Made by a program: the position numbers and the translations under genes | Assembly (NCBI GenBank): GCA_023406895.1 | Contig: JAEXTV010000028.1 | Span: forward strand, 71,458-135,457 | Direction: 5' to 3' | DNA length: 64,000 nt | Origin: Bacillota bacterium | GTDB lineage: Bacteria; Bacillota; Clostridia; Christensenellales; SZUA-584 | In this document: in pieces, positions 53,753-63,519 of the stretch | Layout of the letters: every line of letters starts with the position of its first letter | Numbering within the stretch: the stretch's first letter is position 1 | The notes under the pieces: generated by a model | Seen by the model: the letters and a program-made list of their open reading frames with translations, nothing else | What the model was told of the DNA's origin: nothing | The model's database searches: none

Positions 53753-55552
53753 CTACTCTTCTACAAATAAGGGAATGATCATATTTTTGAGCATTTCTTC
53801 TTCAGGCAACGGAGGATTCATGTATTCCAATGGTTTTGACTCCATTTGTCCGTCTTTTCTCTTGTAAGAGACCTGCTTGGGAATTGCCGTAACCTCAATG
53901 GGCGTCTTGACTTCGCAGATAACAGGGCCTTGCATGTTAAAGGCTTCCTGAACCTTATCATCGAGTTCGCTGTTAGACTGTATGACCATACTCTTCAGGC
54001 CAAAGGCCTTTGCAACTTCTGCGATACTGGGCAGCGACAAGTTCGACTCTTCAGTGCACGCAACAAGATGGCCATTAAACAGGTTTGATTGCGTGGCTTT
54101 GATCGCGCCATACCCCTTGTTGCTAAGCACGAACAACTTGATCGGAAGCGAAAGCCGGCGAATCGTTTCCAGTTCCTGAACATTCATCATGAAACCGCCG
54201 TCCCCATTGACCCCCACAGTCATCTTGCCTCCGCTTGCCAGGCATGCCCCGATCGTTGAGGGAAGGCCATATCCCATGGATGCAAGGCCTTTTGTGCTAA
54301 ATACACGCTGTCCCTTCTTTACGCGAAATGTTTGCATAGAAATATCAATGCAACTTCCGGAACTTCCGGAAACATAAATGTCACCCGGAGACATATGCTT
54401 TGAAATTACTTCCAAAAGGCAATATGTATTCACGAGCTTTTCCTGATGCCAATACTCTTCTTTAACTATCGGATACTGTTGCTTCATTTTCCGGCAGTAA
54501 GATAACCAGTCGTGACGATCTTTCACAATCACTTTGTCTCTGTTTTTAATGAAGAGCCGCATGAACTCCTTCGCGTCTGAACAAATTGCCAGATTAGGTC
54601 GGACATTGATTTTATGCAGTTCACTCTTGTCGATATCAACCATAACCTTGAAGGCTTCTCTGGCAAAACCATCAAAGTTGTATCCTGTCTGAAGCAAATT
54701 GAGTCTTGCCCCAATGCTCAGAAAAAAATCTGAATTCTGCTGAATAAAGTTTGCATACCTATGACCCAGTCCACCCGGACGACCGTAATAATAAGGGTGG
54801 TTCTCCTCAATGAGGTCAATCCCGTTCCATGTTGTCAGCACGGGTATCCCCATCAGCTCAACCAATTCCTCAAACTCATCGATGCCTTCCGCAAGCCGTA
54901 TTCCGTTTCCGGCAAGCAGAACTGGCCTCTCAGACCGATTGAGCTGATCAATCACATGAAGCACTTGTTTTTCAAGGCCGGTATTGGGCATCGGTTTGGC
55001 AGGTGTAAAGCCGATGAGCTGGTCTTCATCCACCACAGTGGCCTGAACATCCAGCGGTATATCCAGCCATACGGGTCCTTTTCTTCCGGACATCGCCTCG
55101 TACAAAGCACGCTCCAAATGATAGCGGATGGTCTGTGGATCGTCTACCAATGCTGCATATTTTGTAATAGGTTTGACGAGAGATATGATGTCCAGCTCCT
55201 GCATGCCCATCTGACGGATGCCTTGGTTGTTGATCATATCGGCCCTTTTTACCTGACCTGAAACCACGAACATGGGGGTCGATTCAAGATAAGCACCCGC
55301 AACACCGGTCATTGCATTCGTTCCGCCCGGTCCGGTTGTCACCATCAGCAAACCAATTTGATTATGAACACGCGCGTAGGCCTCTGCCGCAATCGCGCAG
55401 CCTTGCTCGTGCAGGCAGCAAATATACTGAATACTCTTGCTGTTCCCCAAAGAATCGTTCAGATGCATAGCTCCTCCGCCGGGGAGCATAAACATGTGGC
55501 GGGTTCCGGTCTCTTCCAGTCTCTTAATTACATAATCCGATATCTTTATCAT
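53753..55552 (-). CDS. Thiamine-diphosphate enzyme, acetolactate-synthase-like (YerE-like)
   Basis: 599 residues with the three-domain POX/ALS layout. The catalytic Glu is in CCLHEQGCAIAAEAYAR, the flavin/central domain has VLLAGNGIRLAEG, and the ThDP motif runs from NGDGGFMMN to LSNKGYGAIK. An extra ~30-residue acidic tail is present. Within a CDP-glucose/dideoxysugar operon it most resembles, by context, YerE, which attaches a two-carbon acetyl branch from pyruvate to a 4-keto-3,6-dideoxy sugar. An amino-acid biosynthetic role is less likely because no ilvN/ilvC is near. Poor ribosome binding site. Confidence 0.82.
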   Translation of the reverse strand: MIKISDYVIKRLEETGTRHMFMLPGGGAMHLNDSLGNSKSIQYICCLHEQGCAIAAEAYARVHNQIGLLMVTTGPGGTNAMTGVAGAYLESTPMFVVSGQVKRADMINNQGIRQMGMQELDIISLVKPITKYAALVDDPQTIRYHLERALYEAMSGRKGPVWLDIPLDVQATVVDEDQLIGFTPAKPMPNTGLEKQVLHVIDQLNRSERPVLLAGNGIRLAEGIDEFEELVELMGIPVLTTWNGIDLIEENHPYYYGRPGGLGHRYANFIQQNSDFFLSIGARLNLLQTGYNFDGFAREAFKVMVDIDKSELHKINVRPNLAICSDAKEFMRLFIKNRDKVIVKDRHDWLSYCRKMKQQYPIVKEEYWHQEKLVNTYCLLEVISKHMSPGDIYVSGSSGSCIDISMQTFRVKKGQRVFSTKGLASMGYGLPSTIGACLASGGKMTVGVNGDGGFMMNVQELETIRRLSLPIKLFVLSNKGYGAIKATQSNLFNGHLVACTEESNLSLPSIAEVAKAFGLKSMVIQSNSELDDKVQEAFNMQGPVICEVKTPIEVTAIPKQVSYKRKDGQMESKPLEYMNPPLPEEEMLKNMIIPLFVEE

Positions 55553-55590
55553 TTTCTAATGGTTTCACTTTCTGTTATATATACAACCTG

Positions 55591-57228
55591 TCAATTAATA
55601 CCCGATTCTTTTGTTTCGACGTCAAATTTGCTGTCGGTGATAAAGGTCAGGTTCATGCTGTCCGCGGTCATTGCTTTGAAATCCTGGAACATGTCCAAAA
55701 TTTCTTCATTGAGCTCGTCCCAGTTATTTCTCGGGTTTAAAGAAGGCAGCGTCGTGTCGCAATAGCTGTCGGAATAATTCTCGCTGAACCCGTCAAAACC
55801 CGCCAATGCGATATCCTGAATCTGCAGCTTGTTCATAAGCCTTAAGCACATGATGACAGCATTGTCAAAATGCTCCCAACCGCGTTTGATAAGAAGATTG
55901 AAGTTGACAATCAGCTCGTCGTCAACCGTTTCCGTTTTGACGCTGGAGGATAATATCCGATTCACCGGATAAAATGTTTCCGGATATATATCTCTTGCGT
56001 AATCATATCGTATTTTGTTGCTGAAGAAGATATAGTCGTAATTGTAGCCCGCAGATGCCGCGTTAACACCAATCACAACAGGCTGATTCTCTTCAATATA
56101 GCGGATAATTCTGTCCTTTTGCGTGATGATTGATTTACCCGGCGAAATCAGAAGCACTTTCCGTCCCCTTAAGCTGCCTTTAAGCTGCTCGATCGCGGCC
56201 GCATCATCAACAGCCTTGTTCAGATAATCGATATAGGTCTTTTCCAAAAGATCATAGTTGTAGTTAATCCGTTCATCCTCCGGTAAAGCGCAGATCACAT
56301 TTCTTAAATCTTTCGCCGTTGTCCGGTGATTATCAAGCAGGTAAGCAATGTTGTTGACATGGGCGCAATACATACCCGCAATCAAATACGGTGTAGAATA
56401 TCCCCAACTGTAATTTTCAATAAAATAGCCCATGTACGTATCGATGGCATCAAGCACCGTATTCATATCGTAATTGGCTTTATATTTCTTGTTCAGGTAA
56501 TTGACAATCAATTCGGTTGTGGCATTTCCGGCGCCTCTTCCCATGCCGCACAGACTGGAATCGACAATCATGTTGCGAGTGCCGCCAAGAAGCATTTCAA
56601 TAAACTGCATGCTGGAGGCAAAAGATAACTGCTGATTGTTATGCGAATGAAATCCTAATTTGATTTCGGGTGCCAGATGTTTATCAAGCAGTGTGACAAT
56701 ATGCGTCAAATCTTCAGAAAACATTGCACCGAAGGTATCCACAACCGACAATGAAACAGGTTCCGCTTTATTAATCTCTTGAGCAAGCGCAATCAACTCG
56801 TCATCGCTGTATCCCAGCGTGTTCGCAGCCTGGTAAAAGACCAGATAGCCTTTTTCTTTGATCTTTTTGCCAACCTCAATGCCTTCTCTGAATTTCTGCT
56901 GGGGGAAGACGACACGGATCGCATCAATCGTCTTGCCGTCATACTGCGGCAGAAAATCAAGATTATATCTGTTCCAGTCAATCATGACTGTATAGATAGC
57001 CCTTGGGTTTTTTTCGGACATATATGGTTCCAGATCCTGCGGGGTATGAAAGAATGTGGTTCCCTCCTTATGCTCGGAATTTTTCAGCCAACCGCATTCA
57101 ATAATATCGATATTTGCCTCCGTCATTTTCTTAATGATACCTTTAATCGACGGGGTTCCGAATTTCGCATCAACAACGTACGCGCCGTCCCTTAATGTAC
57201 AGTCAAGCACCTGTATTCTGTTCTTCAT
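55591..57228 (-). CDS. HMGL-like aldolase with C-terminal DUF115-like domain
   Basis: 545 residues from the ATG at 57228 (GAGGAG upstream; earlier in-frame ATGs lack a site). The TIM-barrel part (~1-290) has the DRE-TIM signature as LDCTLRDGAYV, plus VVDTFGAM and the metal His pair in GFHSHNNQQL, as in 4-hydroxy-2-oxovalerate aldolase. The C-terminal ~200 residues (RGRKVLLISPGKSIITQKDR, VVIGVNAA) look like a Rossmann-like DUF115/MAF-type domain. It is paired with the TPP enzyme; it could supply or consume pyruvate/acetaldehyde for branch formation. The exact reaction is unknown. Confidence 0.8.
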   Translation of the reverse strand: MKNRIQVLDCTLRDGAYVVDAKFGTPSIKGIIKKMTEANIDIIECGWLKNSEHKEGTTFFHTPQDLEPYMSEKNPRAIYTVMIDWNRYNLDFLPQYDGKTIDAIRVVFPQQKFREGIEVGKKIKEKGYLVFYQAANTLGYSDDELIALAQEINKAEPVSLSVVDTFGAMFSEDLTHIVTLLDKHLAPEIKLGFHSHNNQQLSFASSMQFIEMLLGGTRNMIVDSSLCGMGRGAGNATTELIVNYLNKKYKANYDMNTVLDAIDTYMGYFIENYSWGYSTPYLIAGMYCAHVNNIAYLLDNHRTTAKDLRNVICALPEDERINYNYDLLEKTYIDYLNKAVDDAAAIEQLKGSLRGRKVLLISPGKSIITQKDRIIRYIEENQPVVIGVNAASAGYNYDYIFFSNKIRYDYARDIYPETFYPVNRILSSSVKTETVDDELIVNFNLLIKRGWEHFDNAVIMCLRLMNKLQIQDIALAGFDGFSENYSDSYCDTTLPSLNPRNNWDELNEEILDMFQDFKAMTADSMNLTFITDSKFDVETKESGIN

Positions 57229-57350
57229 TGCCTTTACTCCTCTCATTGATGATATCATTATCTATGCATAGAGCGAACCCATCGTTTCCGTTGGTCTCGA
57301 CAGGTTTGCTGAATTATTCGCGTCAAACTTCTCTCAATAACCGTTTTTCT

Positions 57351-58292
57351 TTACTCTTTAAAGTTCAGTCTTTCCTCTTCTATCACAAGGGGACGATGAA
57401 TCACACGGTTGTTAATGCTCAAAATGTATTCACCGAGGAAGCCTATAAAAAACACTTGTATCGATCCGATAAGGAAAATACCAATCAATATCGGAGCCTG
57501 TCCTGCTACAAATCTGTCCCAGTATATCAGCTTCAATACCAAATAAACCATTGCCACAATAAAGCTGATGATTCCAAAGAATGCACCAAAAAATACAGCC
57601 AGCCGCAATCCGATTTTGGTATAGGAAGTTAACGATAACATGGCCGCATCATAAAGTGTGTACCAGTTGTTATGCGTTTTTCCGGCACGACGCTTGGGCT
57701 GCTCATAATGAATTTCCTTATGGTCTGGCGCATACTCCGCAACAAGACCGCGCAGAAACGGCATTGTGTCTTCCAATCCGCGAAGAATATCAATAAAGCT
57801 CCTGTCATACAGCCCAAAACCGGTAAAGTGCTCAATCTGCTCCACATCGCTCATTTTCTTGATAAAGCGGTAATAACAGCTGCGCAGGAAATAAACAAAA
57901 CCATTCTCTTTGCTTGACGACTTGATTCCGCATACGACACGGTGGCCATTTTCCCATTCTGCCACAAACCTCGGTATCATCTCAACGGGATCCTGAAAAT
58001 CGGCGCACATCGTGACCACACAATCGCCGGTGGTCTGGCACATCGCATAATAGGGGCTGTTAAACTGCCCGAAATTTTTTATGTTGAAAATGGCACGAAC
58101 CTTCTTATCTTCCTTGCATATCTCTCGAAGAATCGCACGTGTTCCGTCTTTTGACTTGTTATCAATAAACAAAATTTCATAATCATATTGCGGAAGATTC
58201 GTTTCAAGCTCTTCCTTCACCGCAAGATATATGGGTCTCGCGTTTTCCTCTTCGTTATAGCAAGGAATCATCACCGAGATTTTCTTTTTCAT
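57351..58292 (-). CDS. GT2 polyprenyl-phosphate glycosyltransferase (GtrB/DPM-like)
   Basis: 313 residues. SVMIPCYNEEENARPIYLAV start, the DxD-like metal site in ADFQDP, and two C-terminal helices (FFGAFFGIISFIVAMVYLVL; LIGIFLIGSIQVFFIGFLG). It would load a sugar onto undecaprenyl phosphate for flipping by the GtrA-like protein encoded ~100 nt upstream and for use by the GT-C-like or YfhO proteins. ATG start. Confidence 0.92.
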   Translation of the reverse strand: MKKKISVMIPCYNEEENARPIYLAVKEELETNLPQYDYEILFIDNKSKDGTRAILREICKEDKKVRAIFNIKNFGQFNSPYYAMCQTTGDCVVTMCADFQDPVEMIPRFVAEWENGHRVVCGIKSSSKENGFVYFLRSCYYRFIKKMSDVEQIEHFTGFGLYDRSFIDILRGLEDTMPFLRGLVAEYAPDHKEIHYEQPKRRAGKTHNNWYTLYDAAMLSLTSYTKIGLRLAVFFGAFFGIISFIVAMVYLVLKLIYWDRFVAGQAPILIGIFLIGSIQVFFIGFLGEYILSINNRVIHRPLVIEEERLNFKE

Positions 58293-58395
58293 ATTATCGC
58301 TGTCTCCTAACCTGTCCGCTTTTTAAATTATCTAAAACAAAAGCAGTCTAAACTCTTTAGCAATGCACATCTCATATTCTGTGACCGTCGCAGCC

Positions 58396-58815
58396 TTATG
58401 TTTCGTTTTTTTTCGTCTTGCTTTTAAAGCTGAAAAAGTTGTGCCCCACATAGCTCACAAGCGTGGTGACGAACAGACACAAAAAACCTGACAAATACTT
58501 GTCCATGCCCCAGCAGTCAACAAAGAGGTAAACCAGCGCGAGATTCGCGCCATAGCTGATGGCATACACCGTTATAAACCGCAGCACCTCAGAGAGCGAT
58601 TTTTTCGGCTGGCGAAACGTAAAATACTTGTTCCAAAAATAGCTGTTAATCACACCGAGAATTGTCGATAACGTTGTGGCCAGATAGGCATTGAGCCCAA
58701 GCGCAATGAACAGCGCGTAGAACCCGTATCCAACAACTGTATTGATGCCTCCCACCATCAAAAAACGAACTCTTTTGTCAGCGAGAAGCTTTTTAACCCA
58801 TTCTACGATTTTCAT
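58396..58815 (-). CDS. GtrA-family membrane protein
   Basis: 139 residues, four helices. Typical VRFLMVGGINTVVGYGFYAL start and FWNKYFTFR motif; basic C-terminus. GtrA proteins are thought to flip polyprenyl-phosphate-linked sugars. The ATG overlaps the ddhC-type stop as ATGA. Confidence 0.92.
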   Translation of the reverse strand: MKIVEWVKKLLADKRVRFLMVGGINTVVGYGFYALFIALGLNAYLATTLSTILGVINSYFWNKYFTFRQPKKSLSEVLRFITVYAISYGANLALVYLFVDCWGMDKYLSGFLCLFVTTLVSYVGHNFFSFKSKTKKNET

Positions 58816-60155
58816 AATTTTTTGCAGGCGTCTATAATCGTTACAATCATATAATCGATCATCTCATCGGTCATGCCCGGATACACACCCACCCAGAACG
58901 TGTCGTTCATAATCCGGTCAGTTACCTTGAGATCGCCCACAACACGGTAACCTTCCCCAGACTCGCGCATTTCGTCAAAGCACGGATGCTTAATCAGGTT
59001 GCCCGCAAACAGCATACGCGTTTGAATGCCCTTGCTTTCAATATGCGGCACAAGCTTCTTGCGGTCAATTCCCGGCTGGCACGTCATTAAGAAGCCAAAC
59101 CAGCTCGGCGCCGAATTCTCGCACGGTTCCGAAAGCATCAGCTTGTCCGCGACCGGTGCGAGCCCCGCTTTGAGACGCGCGTAATTGGCGCGGCGCTTTT
59201 CAATAAAGCCGGGCACTTTTTTGAGCTGTGCGCAACCGATAGCAGCCTGCATATCCGAGGCTTTTAAGTTGTAGCCAAAGTGTGAGTAAACATATTTATG
59301 GTCGTACCCTTTGGGCAGTTCTCTGTATTCTTTATCGAAACGGTGGCCGCACAGGTCATCCTTGCCCGAAGGGCACATGCAGTCACGCCCCCAGTCTCTG
59401 AAGGAACGGATGATTTTATTGAGCAGCGGATCGTTTGTGTAGACGGCACCACCCTCGCCCATCGTCATGTGATGCGGCGGATAAAAACTGGATGTACCGA
59501 TATCGCCGAAAGTGCCGGTGTATTTCTCAACACCGTTCAGTGTGTATTTTGAACCCAGCGCGTCACAATTGTCCTCGATAAGCCACAGGTTGTGCTTTTT
59601 GCAGAATGCAAGCACGGCCTTAATATCAAACGGATTGCCGAGCGTATGCGCGACCATCACAGCCTTGGTCTTTTCCGACAGCGCTTTTTCGAGCATGGTG
59701 ACATCAATATTGTACTGCGGGAGGGTCATATCAATAAAAACCGGCACCGCGCCATATTGTATGATCGGCGCAACCGTGGTCGGGAAACCGGCAGCGGCGG
59801 TGATCACCTCGTCACCGCGGCGAATCGCGCGCTCTCCGAGCAGCGGCGATGTCAGCGCCATAAATGCGTTGAGGTTTGCCGAAGACCCTGAGTTGACAAG
59901 CGCTGTATACTTGACACCAAGCAGCTCCGAAAACGCCTCTTCAAACGCATCGGTATAACGCCCGGCCGTCAGCCAGAATTCCAGCGAGCTGTCCACCAGA
60001 TTGACCATTTCGTCATGATCGTACACTCTTGATGCATATGAAATTCTTTGCCCTTCCGCAAAGCTTTTCTTTTGGTTGTGGAATGTATCACAGTATTCCG
60101 ATACGAGCTCCAGTATATGCTTTTTTGCCTGTTCCTCGTTCATTTGTTCAAACAT
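58812..60155 (-). CDS. rfbH: CDP-4-keto-6-deoxy-D-glucose 3-dehydrase (RfbH/DdhC)
   Basis: 447 residues, a PMP-dependent DegT-fold enzyme with an iron-sulfur centre. The usual PLP Lys is replaced by His in PPHHMTMGEGG, and the [2Fe-2S] cysteines lie in WGRDCMCPSGKDDLCGH plus a later Cys (AAIGCAQ). Removes the C3 hydroxyl of CDP-4-keto-6-deoxyglucose. Its reductase partner (DdhD/AscD) is not encoded in the window. ATG with GGAG upstream. Confidence 0.93.
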   Translation of the reverse strand: MFEQMNEEQAKKHILELVSEYCDTFHNQKKSFAEGQRISYASRVYDHDEMVNLVDSSLEFWLTAGRYTDAFEEAFSELLGVKYTALVNSGSSANLNAFMALTSPLLGERAIRRGDEVITAAAGFPTTVAPIIQYGAVPVFIDMTLPQYNIDVTMLEKALSEKTKAVMVAHTLGNPFDIKAVLAFCKKHNLWLIEDNCDALGSKYTLNGVEKYTGTFGDIGTSSFYPPHHMTMGEGGAVYTNDPLLNKIIRSFRDWGRDCMCPSGKDDLCGHRFDKEYRELPKGYDHKYVYSHFGYNLKASDMQAAIGCAQLKKVPGFIEKRRANYARLKAGLAPVADKLMLSEPCENSAPSWFGFLMTCQPGIDRKKLVPHIESKGIQTRMLFAGNLIKHPCFDEMRESGEGYRVVGDLKVTDRIMNDTFWVGVYPGMTDEMIDYMIVTIIDACKKL

Positions 60156-60179
60156 AACGTCTCCAATATATAAAAATAA

Positions 60180-61232
60180 TTATTTTTCAGAAAAGAAACT
60201 ATGGATCTGATCATCCATACATGCCCGCACGTCTCCGCCGCTTAAATACACCTTTGTCCAATCGACCGTCTTCTCCACTGCGGTGCCGACATTCCACCGA
60301 GGACGCCAGCCAAAAACCGATTTAAGTTTCGAGCAGTCCAGCTTTAAAAACCGGGCTTCATGAGGCCCGCCCACAAAGTGGTTCTCCCAGCGTAGACCCT
60401 CTCCCCAATGTGCACAGAACAGATCCACGAGTTTCCCCGTGGTCACGCAGTCGCATTCGTCCGGCCCCACGTTATAATAATCCGCCTTGCTGCCATCCTC
60501 ATATTGGGCCTTGGCAATCATCAGATAAGCCGCCAGCGGCTCCAGCACATGCTGGTAGGGTCTCGTGGAATTCGGATTGCGCACGATGATCGTTTCTCCA
60601 TGGCTTGCCGCGCGCACACAATCGGGTATTATTCTGTCGTTCGCAAAATCACCGCCGCCGATGACGTTGCCCGCACGGGCAGTGGATATTGCGGTTCTGC
60701 CGTCCTCAAAGAAAGAGTTTTTGTAGCTGTGCGTCACAAGTTCCGAACAGGATTTGCTGTTGGAATACGGGTCGAAACCATCCAGCGGCTCGTTTTCGCG
60801 ATAACCCCAGTCCCATTCGTTGTTTTTGTAAACCTTGTCCGTCGTGATGTTGACAAACGACCGCACCGTATCCGTCAACCGGATGCATTCCAATACATTG
60901 ACGGTTCCCATCACGTTTGTTTCGTACGTATAAACGGGGTCTTTGTAGCTGTCCCTCACAATGGGCTGTGCTGCGAGATGCAGCACGATATCCGGCTTCA
61001 CACGCTCGAAGACCGACCGCATATGAGCCAAATCGCGTACATCTCCGATGACAGATTCGATATCGTTTTCGATCTTGCAAATATCAAAAAGGCTCGGTGT
61101 GGTGGGCGGCGTCAATGAGTAACCCGTCACCTTTGCACCCGCCCCTGCAAGCACCTTGCACAGCCACGTGCCTTTAAAACCCGTATGACCCGTCATCAAT
61201 ACCCTTTTGTCTTTATAAAACGAGAGACTCAT
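60180..61232 (-). CDS. rfbG: CDP-glucose 4,6-dehydratase
   Basis: 350 residues, extended SDR. Start at 61232, overlapping the ddhA stop as ATGA. Cofactor loop TGHTGFKGTWL, characteristic of CDP-glucose dehydratase, active-site region INITTDKVYKNNEWDWGYRE and DPYSNSKSCSELV (Tyr-x3-Lys). Makes CDP-4-keto-6-deoxyglucose, the substrate of the neighbouring dehydrase. Confidence 0.94.
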   Translation of the reverse strand: MSLSFYKDKRVLMTGHTGFKGTWLCKVLAGAGAKVTGYSLTPPTTPSLFDICKIENDIESVIGDVRDLAHMRSVFERVKPDIVLHLAAQPIVRDSYKDPVYTYETNVMGTVNVLECIRLTDTVRSFVNITTDKVYKNNEWDWGYRENEPLDGFDPYSNSKSCSELVTHSYKNSFFEDGRTAISTARAGNVIGGGDFANDRIIPDCVRAASHGETIIVRNPNSTRPYQHVLEPLAAYLMIAKAQYEDGSKADYYNVGPDECDCVTTGKLVDLFCAHWGEGLRWENHFVGGPHEARFLKLDCSKLKSVFGWRPRWNVGTAVEKTVDWTKVYLSGGDVRACMDDQIHSFFSEK

Positions 61233-62005
61233 AACCAAACCTTCCATGGAGCCTGTCCGTCAGCCCAGAGTTGTTCAAGAAGCTGCTTGTCACGCTGCGT
61301 GTCCATGCACTGCCAGAATCCGTCGTGTTTATAGGCACAAAGCTGACCCGTCGCGGCAAGTGTCTCGAGCGGCTTTTTCTCAAAAACAGTGGTGTCATCT
61401 TCCAGAAGGTCAAACACAGCGGGATTCAACACCATGAATCCGCCATTGATCCATCCGCCATCCTCTTTTGATTTTTCCGAGAAACGCTGGACGAAATGAT
61501 TCCGTTCCAGCTCTAAAAGCCCGAAACGTCCGCCCGGCTGTATCGCTGTCAGCGTCGCGGTTTTGCCATGGCTCAAATGAAACTGCATCAGTTTATGATA
61601 ATCCACATCGCTGACGCCGTCACCGTATGTCAGCATAAAGGGCTCATCACTAATGTATTCACGAACGCGTTTAATGCGGCCGCCTGTCATTGTATTGAGG
61701 CCCGTATCGATCAGGGTGACTTTCCATGGTTCCGCGAAATTATTGTGAACCGTCATGCCGTTCCCATTGCAAAAATCGAAAGTGATATCAGAATTGTGAA
61801 GATAGTAATCGGCAAAAAATTCTTTGATGACATAGGCTTTATATCCAAGGCACACAATAAACTCATTAAAACCATAGTGGGAGTAGCTCTTCATAATATG
61901 CCACAGAATCGGTTTCTCCCCAATCTCAATCATAGGCTTTGGTCTTAAATGAGATTCCTCACTGATACGTGTACCAAAGCCGCCAGCTAAAATAACGACT
62001 TTCAT
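61229..62005 (-). CDS. rfbF: Glucose-1-phosphate cytidylyltransferase
   Basis: 258 residues. Nucleotidyltransferase start VVILAGGFGTRISEESHLRP followed by KPMIEIGEKPILWHIMKSYS, metal site TYGDGVSDVD and FWQCMDTQRDKQLLE near the end, all typical of RfbF/DdhA. Couples glucose-1-phosphate and CTP to CDP-glucose. First gene of the sugar operon; RBS AAGGAT before the ATG. Confidence 0.95.
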   Translation of the reverse strand: MKVVILAGGFGTRISEESHLRPKPMIEIGEKPILWHIMKSYSHYGFNEFIVCLGYKAYVIKEFFADYYLHNSDITFDFCNGNGMTVHNNFAEPWKVTLIDTGLNTMTGGRIKRVREYISDEPFMLTYGDGVSDVDYHKLMQFHLSHGKTATLTAIQPGGRFGLLELERNHFVQRFSEKSKEDGGWINGGFMVLNPAVFDLLEDDTTVFEKKPLETLAATGQLCAYKHDGFWQCMDTQRDKQLLEQLWADGQAPWKVWL

Positions 62006-62028
62006 TCAAGTAATCCTTTTTCATGTTT

Positions 62029-62034
62029 ATTATA
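62029..62034 (-). promoter_or_regulatory. Candidate -10 box for the CDP-sugar operon
   Basis: Perfect TATAAT on the minus strand 24 nt before the rfbF ATG. No good -35 box lies 16-19 nt upstream, so the promoter may need an activator. The 239-nt divergent gap 62006-62244 holds this and the plus-strand promoter. Confidence 0.45.
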
Positions 62035-62187
62035 GTAATGATACTTGATTTGGATGGAAAAAACAAGGACCATTCACTGTATGCGACAAAGTTTAAAGCC
62101 ATATATCGTCCCAATTCTATATGTTATGACGTTTATTAGGACATCAATCATTTTCTCGGATGTTTTAAAACTCAGTATACTGTTTTG

Positions 62188-62216
62188 TAGACATCTTAGA
62201 CGCGCTACTGTAATAT
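62188..62216 (+). promoter_or_regulatory. Candidate promoter of the lone GT4 gene
   Basis: TAGACA (62188-62193), 17-nt spacer, TAATAT (62211-62216), 28 nt before the ATG at 62245. Confidence 0.55.
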
Positions 62217-62244
62217 GATTTTAGTATTTATACGAGGTAATACG

Positions 62245-63519
62245 ATGATAAAGAAGAAAATCAAGCAGTTTTTGTCCGGTAAGATCATTTCGGCAATCAT
62301 AACCCCTTTTCTCTGGATTCTTCCGGTTCGCCTTCGTGTCAAAATCGCCGGCGCAGTTAATACTGCGCGACAATCATATAAAGTGAAGCCTTACCAGCCT
62401 GGAGCTTATCCCGAAGGCGTCAATCTTTTCGGTTACCTGAAGGCCCAGATGGGCCTTGGACAGGGAGCGAGGCTCATGGCTCATGCCGTTTTGGAAAGCG
62501 GCGTACCGCATTCATTGATCAATGTGTCAATCGGCAATCCAGCCAGTCACAACGAAAAAGAATTTGAGGCCATGCTGTCCAAATCGCCGGTGTACAATAC
62601 GAACATCGTCCATATCAATCCCGAACAGACACCGTTGCTGCGTCTTGTTTACCCGCGGCGCACCTGGGACAAGCGATACAATATTGCCGTGTGGCTCTGG
62701 GAGCTTGAAGAGTTTCCGAATGAATGGCGCGGTGAATTTGCTTACTTTGATGAAATCTGGACGCCGTCGGCATTCACCTCAGCCAGTATAAGAAACAGCA
62801 CGTCTCTTCCCGTCATCACAGTGCCCTATGGAATCCGTGCGGAATCGGATACGCACTTTGACAGAGACTATTTCCAGCTGCCCAAAGACCGTTTTCTCTT
62901 TTTATCCATGTATGATGTTAACAGCACAATGGAACGTAAGAATCCCATGGGGGCTATCGACGCGTTTTGTGCCGCGTTCCCGCCCGATTCCAAGGATGTC
63001 GGTCTCGTGGTAAAAATCAACAACGCCACGCCCGAAAATATTTCTGAGTTGAAGGCCTATATCGGCAGCCGGAAGAATGTATTCGTCATCAGTCAGCTGT
63101 TCAGTAAAATTGAAGTGCAGTCGCTCATAAAAGCCTGCGATGTGTTTGTCAGTCTGCACCGGAGTGAGGGATTTGGCCTTGTGATGGCGGAAGCCATGGT
63201 TCTCGGGGTCCCCTCCATCGCCACCAACTGGTCCGCCAACACCGATTTTATGAAGCCTGATGTTTCATGCCTCGTGGATTATAAATTCATTGATGTGAAA
63301 GACAGCTATTATCAGCAGCGCCAAGGCCTCAGATGGGCCGATCCAAATATTGAACACGCGGCGGAATACATGCAAAAGCTTTTTTCAGACAAGCATTATT
63401 ATGAAAATATCGCACGGGCTGGCAAGGCCTTTATACAGAGCGAATTTTCTACTGAACGCTCAGCTCAAAAAATCATGGCAAGGCTGCGGGAATTGGATTT
63501 AATCAAAACCACACTTTGA
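62245..63519 (+). CDS. GT4-family glycosyltransferase
   Basis: 424 residues from the ATG at 62245 (GAGGT upstream) rather than the earlier in-frame ATG. Short basic N-terminal helix, then GYLKAQMGLGQGARLMAHAV, EEFPNEWRGEFAYFDEIWTPS and, in the donor half, VFVSLHRSEGFGLVMAEAMV (E-x7-E) with GVPSIATNWSAN. This layout resembles the WbcX/GT4 enzymes that act late on O-antigen-type glycans. It is transcribed divergently from the CDP-sugar operon and may use its product. Confidence 0.88.
   Translation: MIKKKIKQFLSGKIISAIITPFLWILPVRLRVKIAGAVNTARQSYKVKPYQPGAYPEGVNLFGYLKAQMGLGQGARLMAHAVLESGVPHSLINVSIGNPASHNEKEFEAMLSKSPVYNTNIVHINPEQTPLLRLVYPRRTWDKRYNIAVWLWELEEFPNEWRGEFAYFDEIWTPSAFTSASIRNSTSLPVITVPYGIRAESDTHFDRDYFQLPKDRFLFLSMYDVNSTMERKNPMGAIDAFCAAFPPDSKDVGLVVKINNATPENISELKAYIGSRKNVFVISQLFSKIEVQSLIKACDVFVSLHRSEGFGLVMAEAMVLGVPSIATNWSANTDFMKPDVSCLVDYKFIDVKDSYYQQRQGLRWADPNIEHAAEYMQKLFSDKHYYENIARAGKAFIQSEFSTERSAQKIMARLRELDLIKTTL

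Noticed and set aside
53753..55552. Amino-acid biosynthetic acetolactate synthase (ilvB)
   Set aside because: Context is a CDP-sugar operon without ilvN, ilvC or leader attenuator, and the protein has an additional acidic tail.
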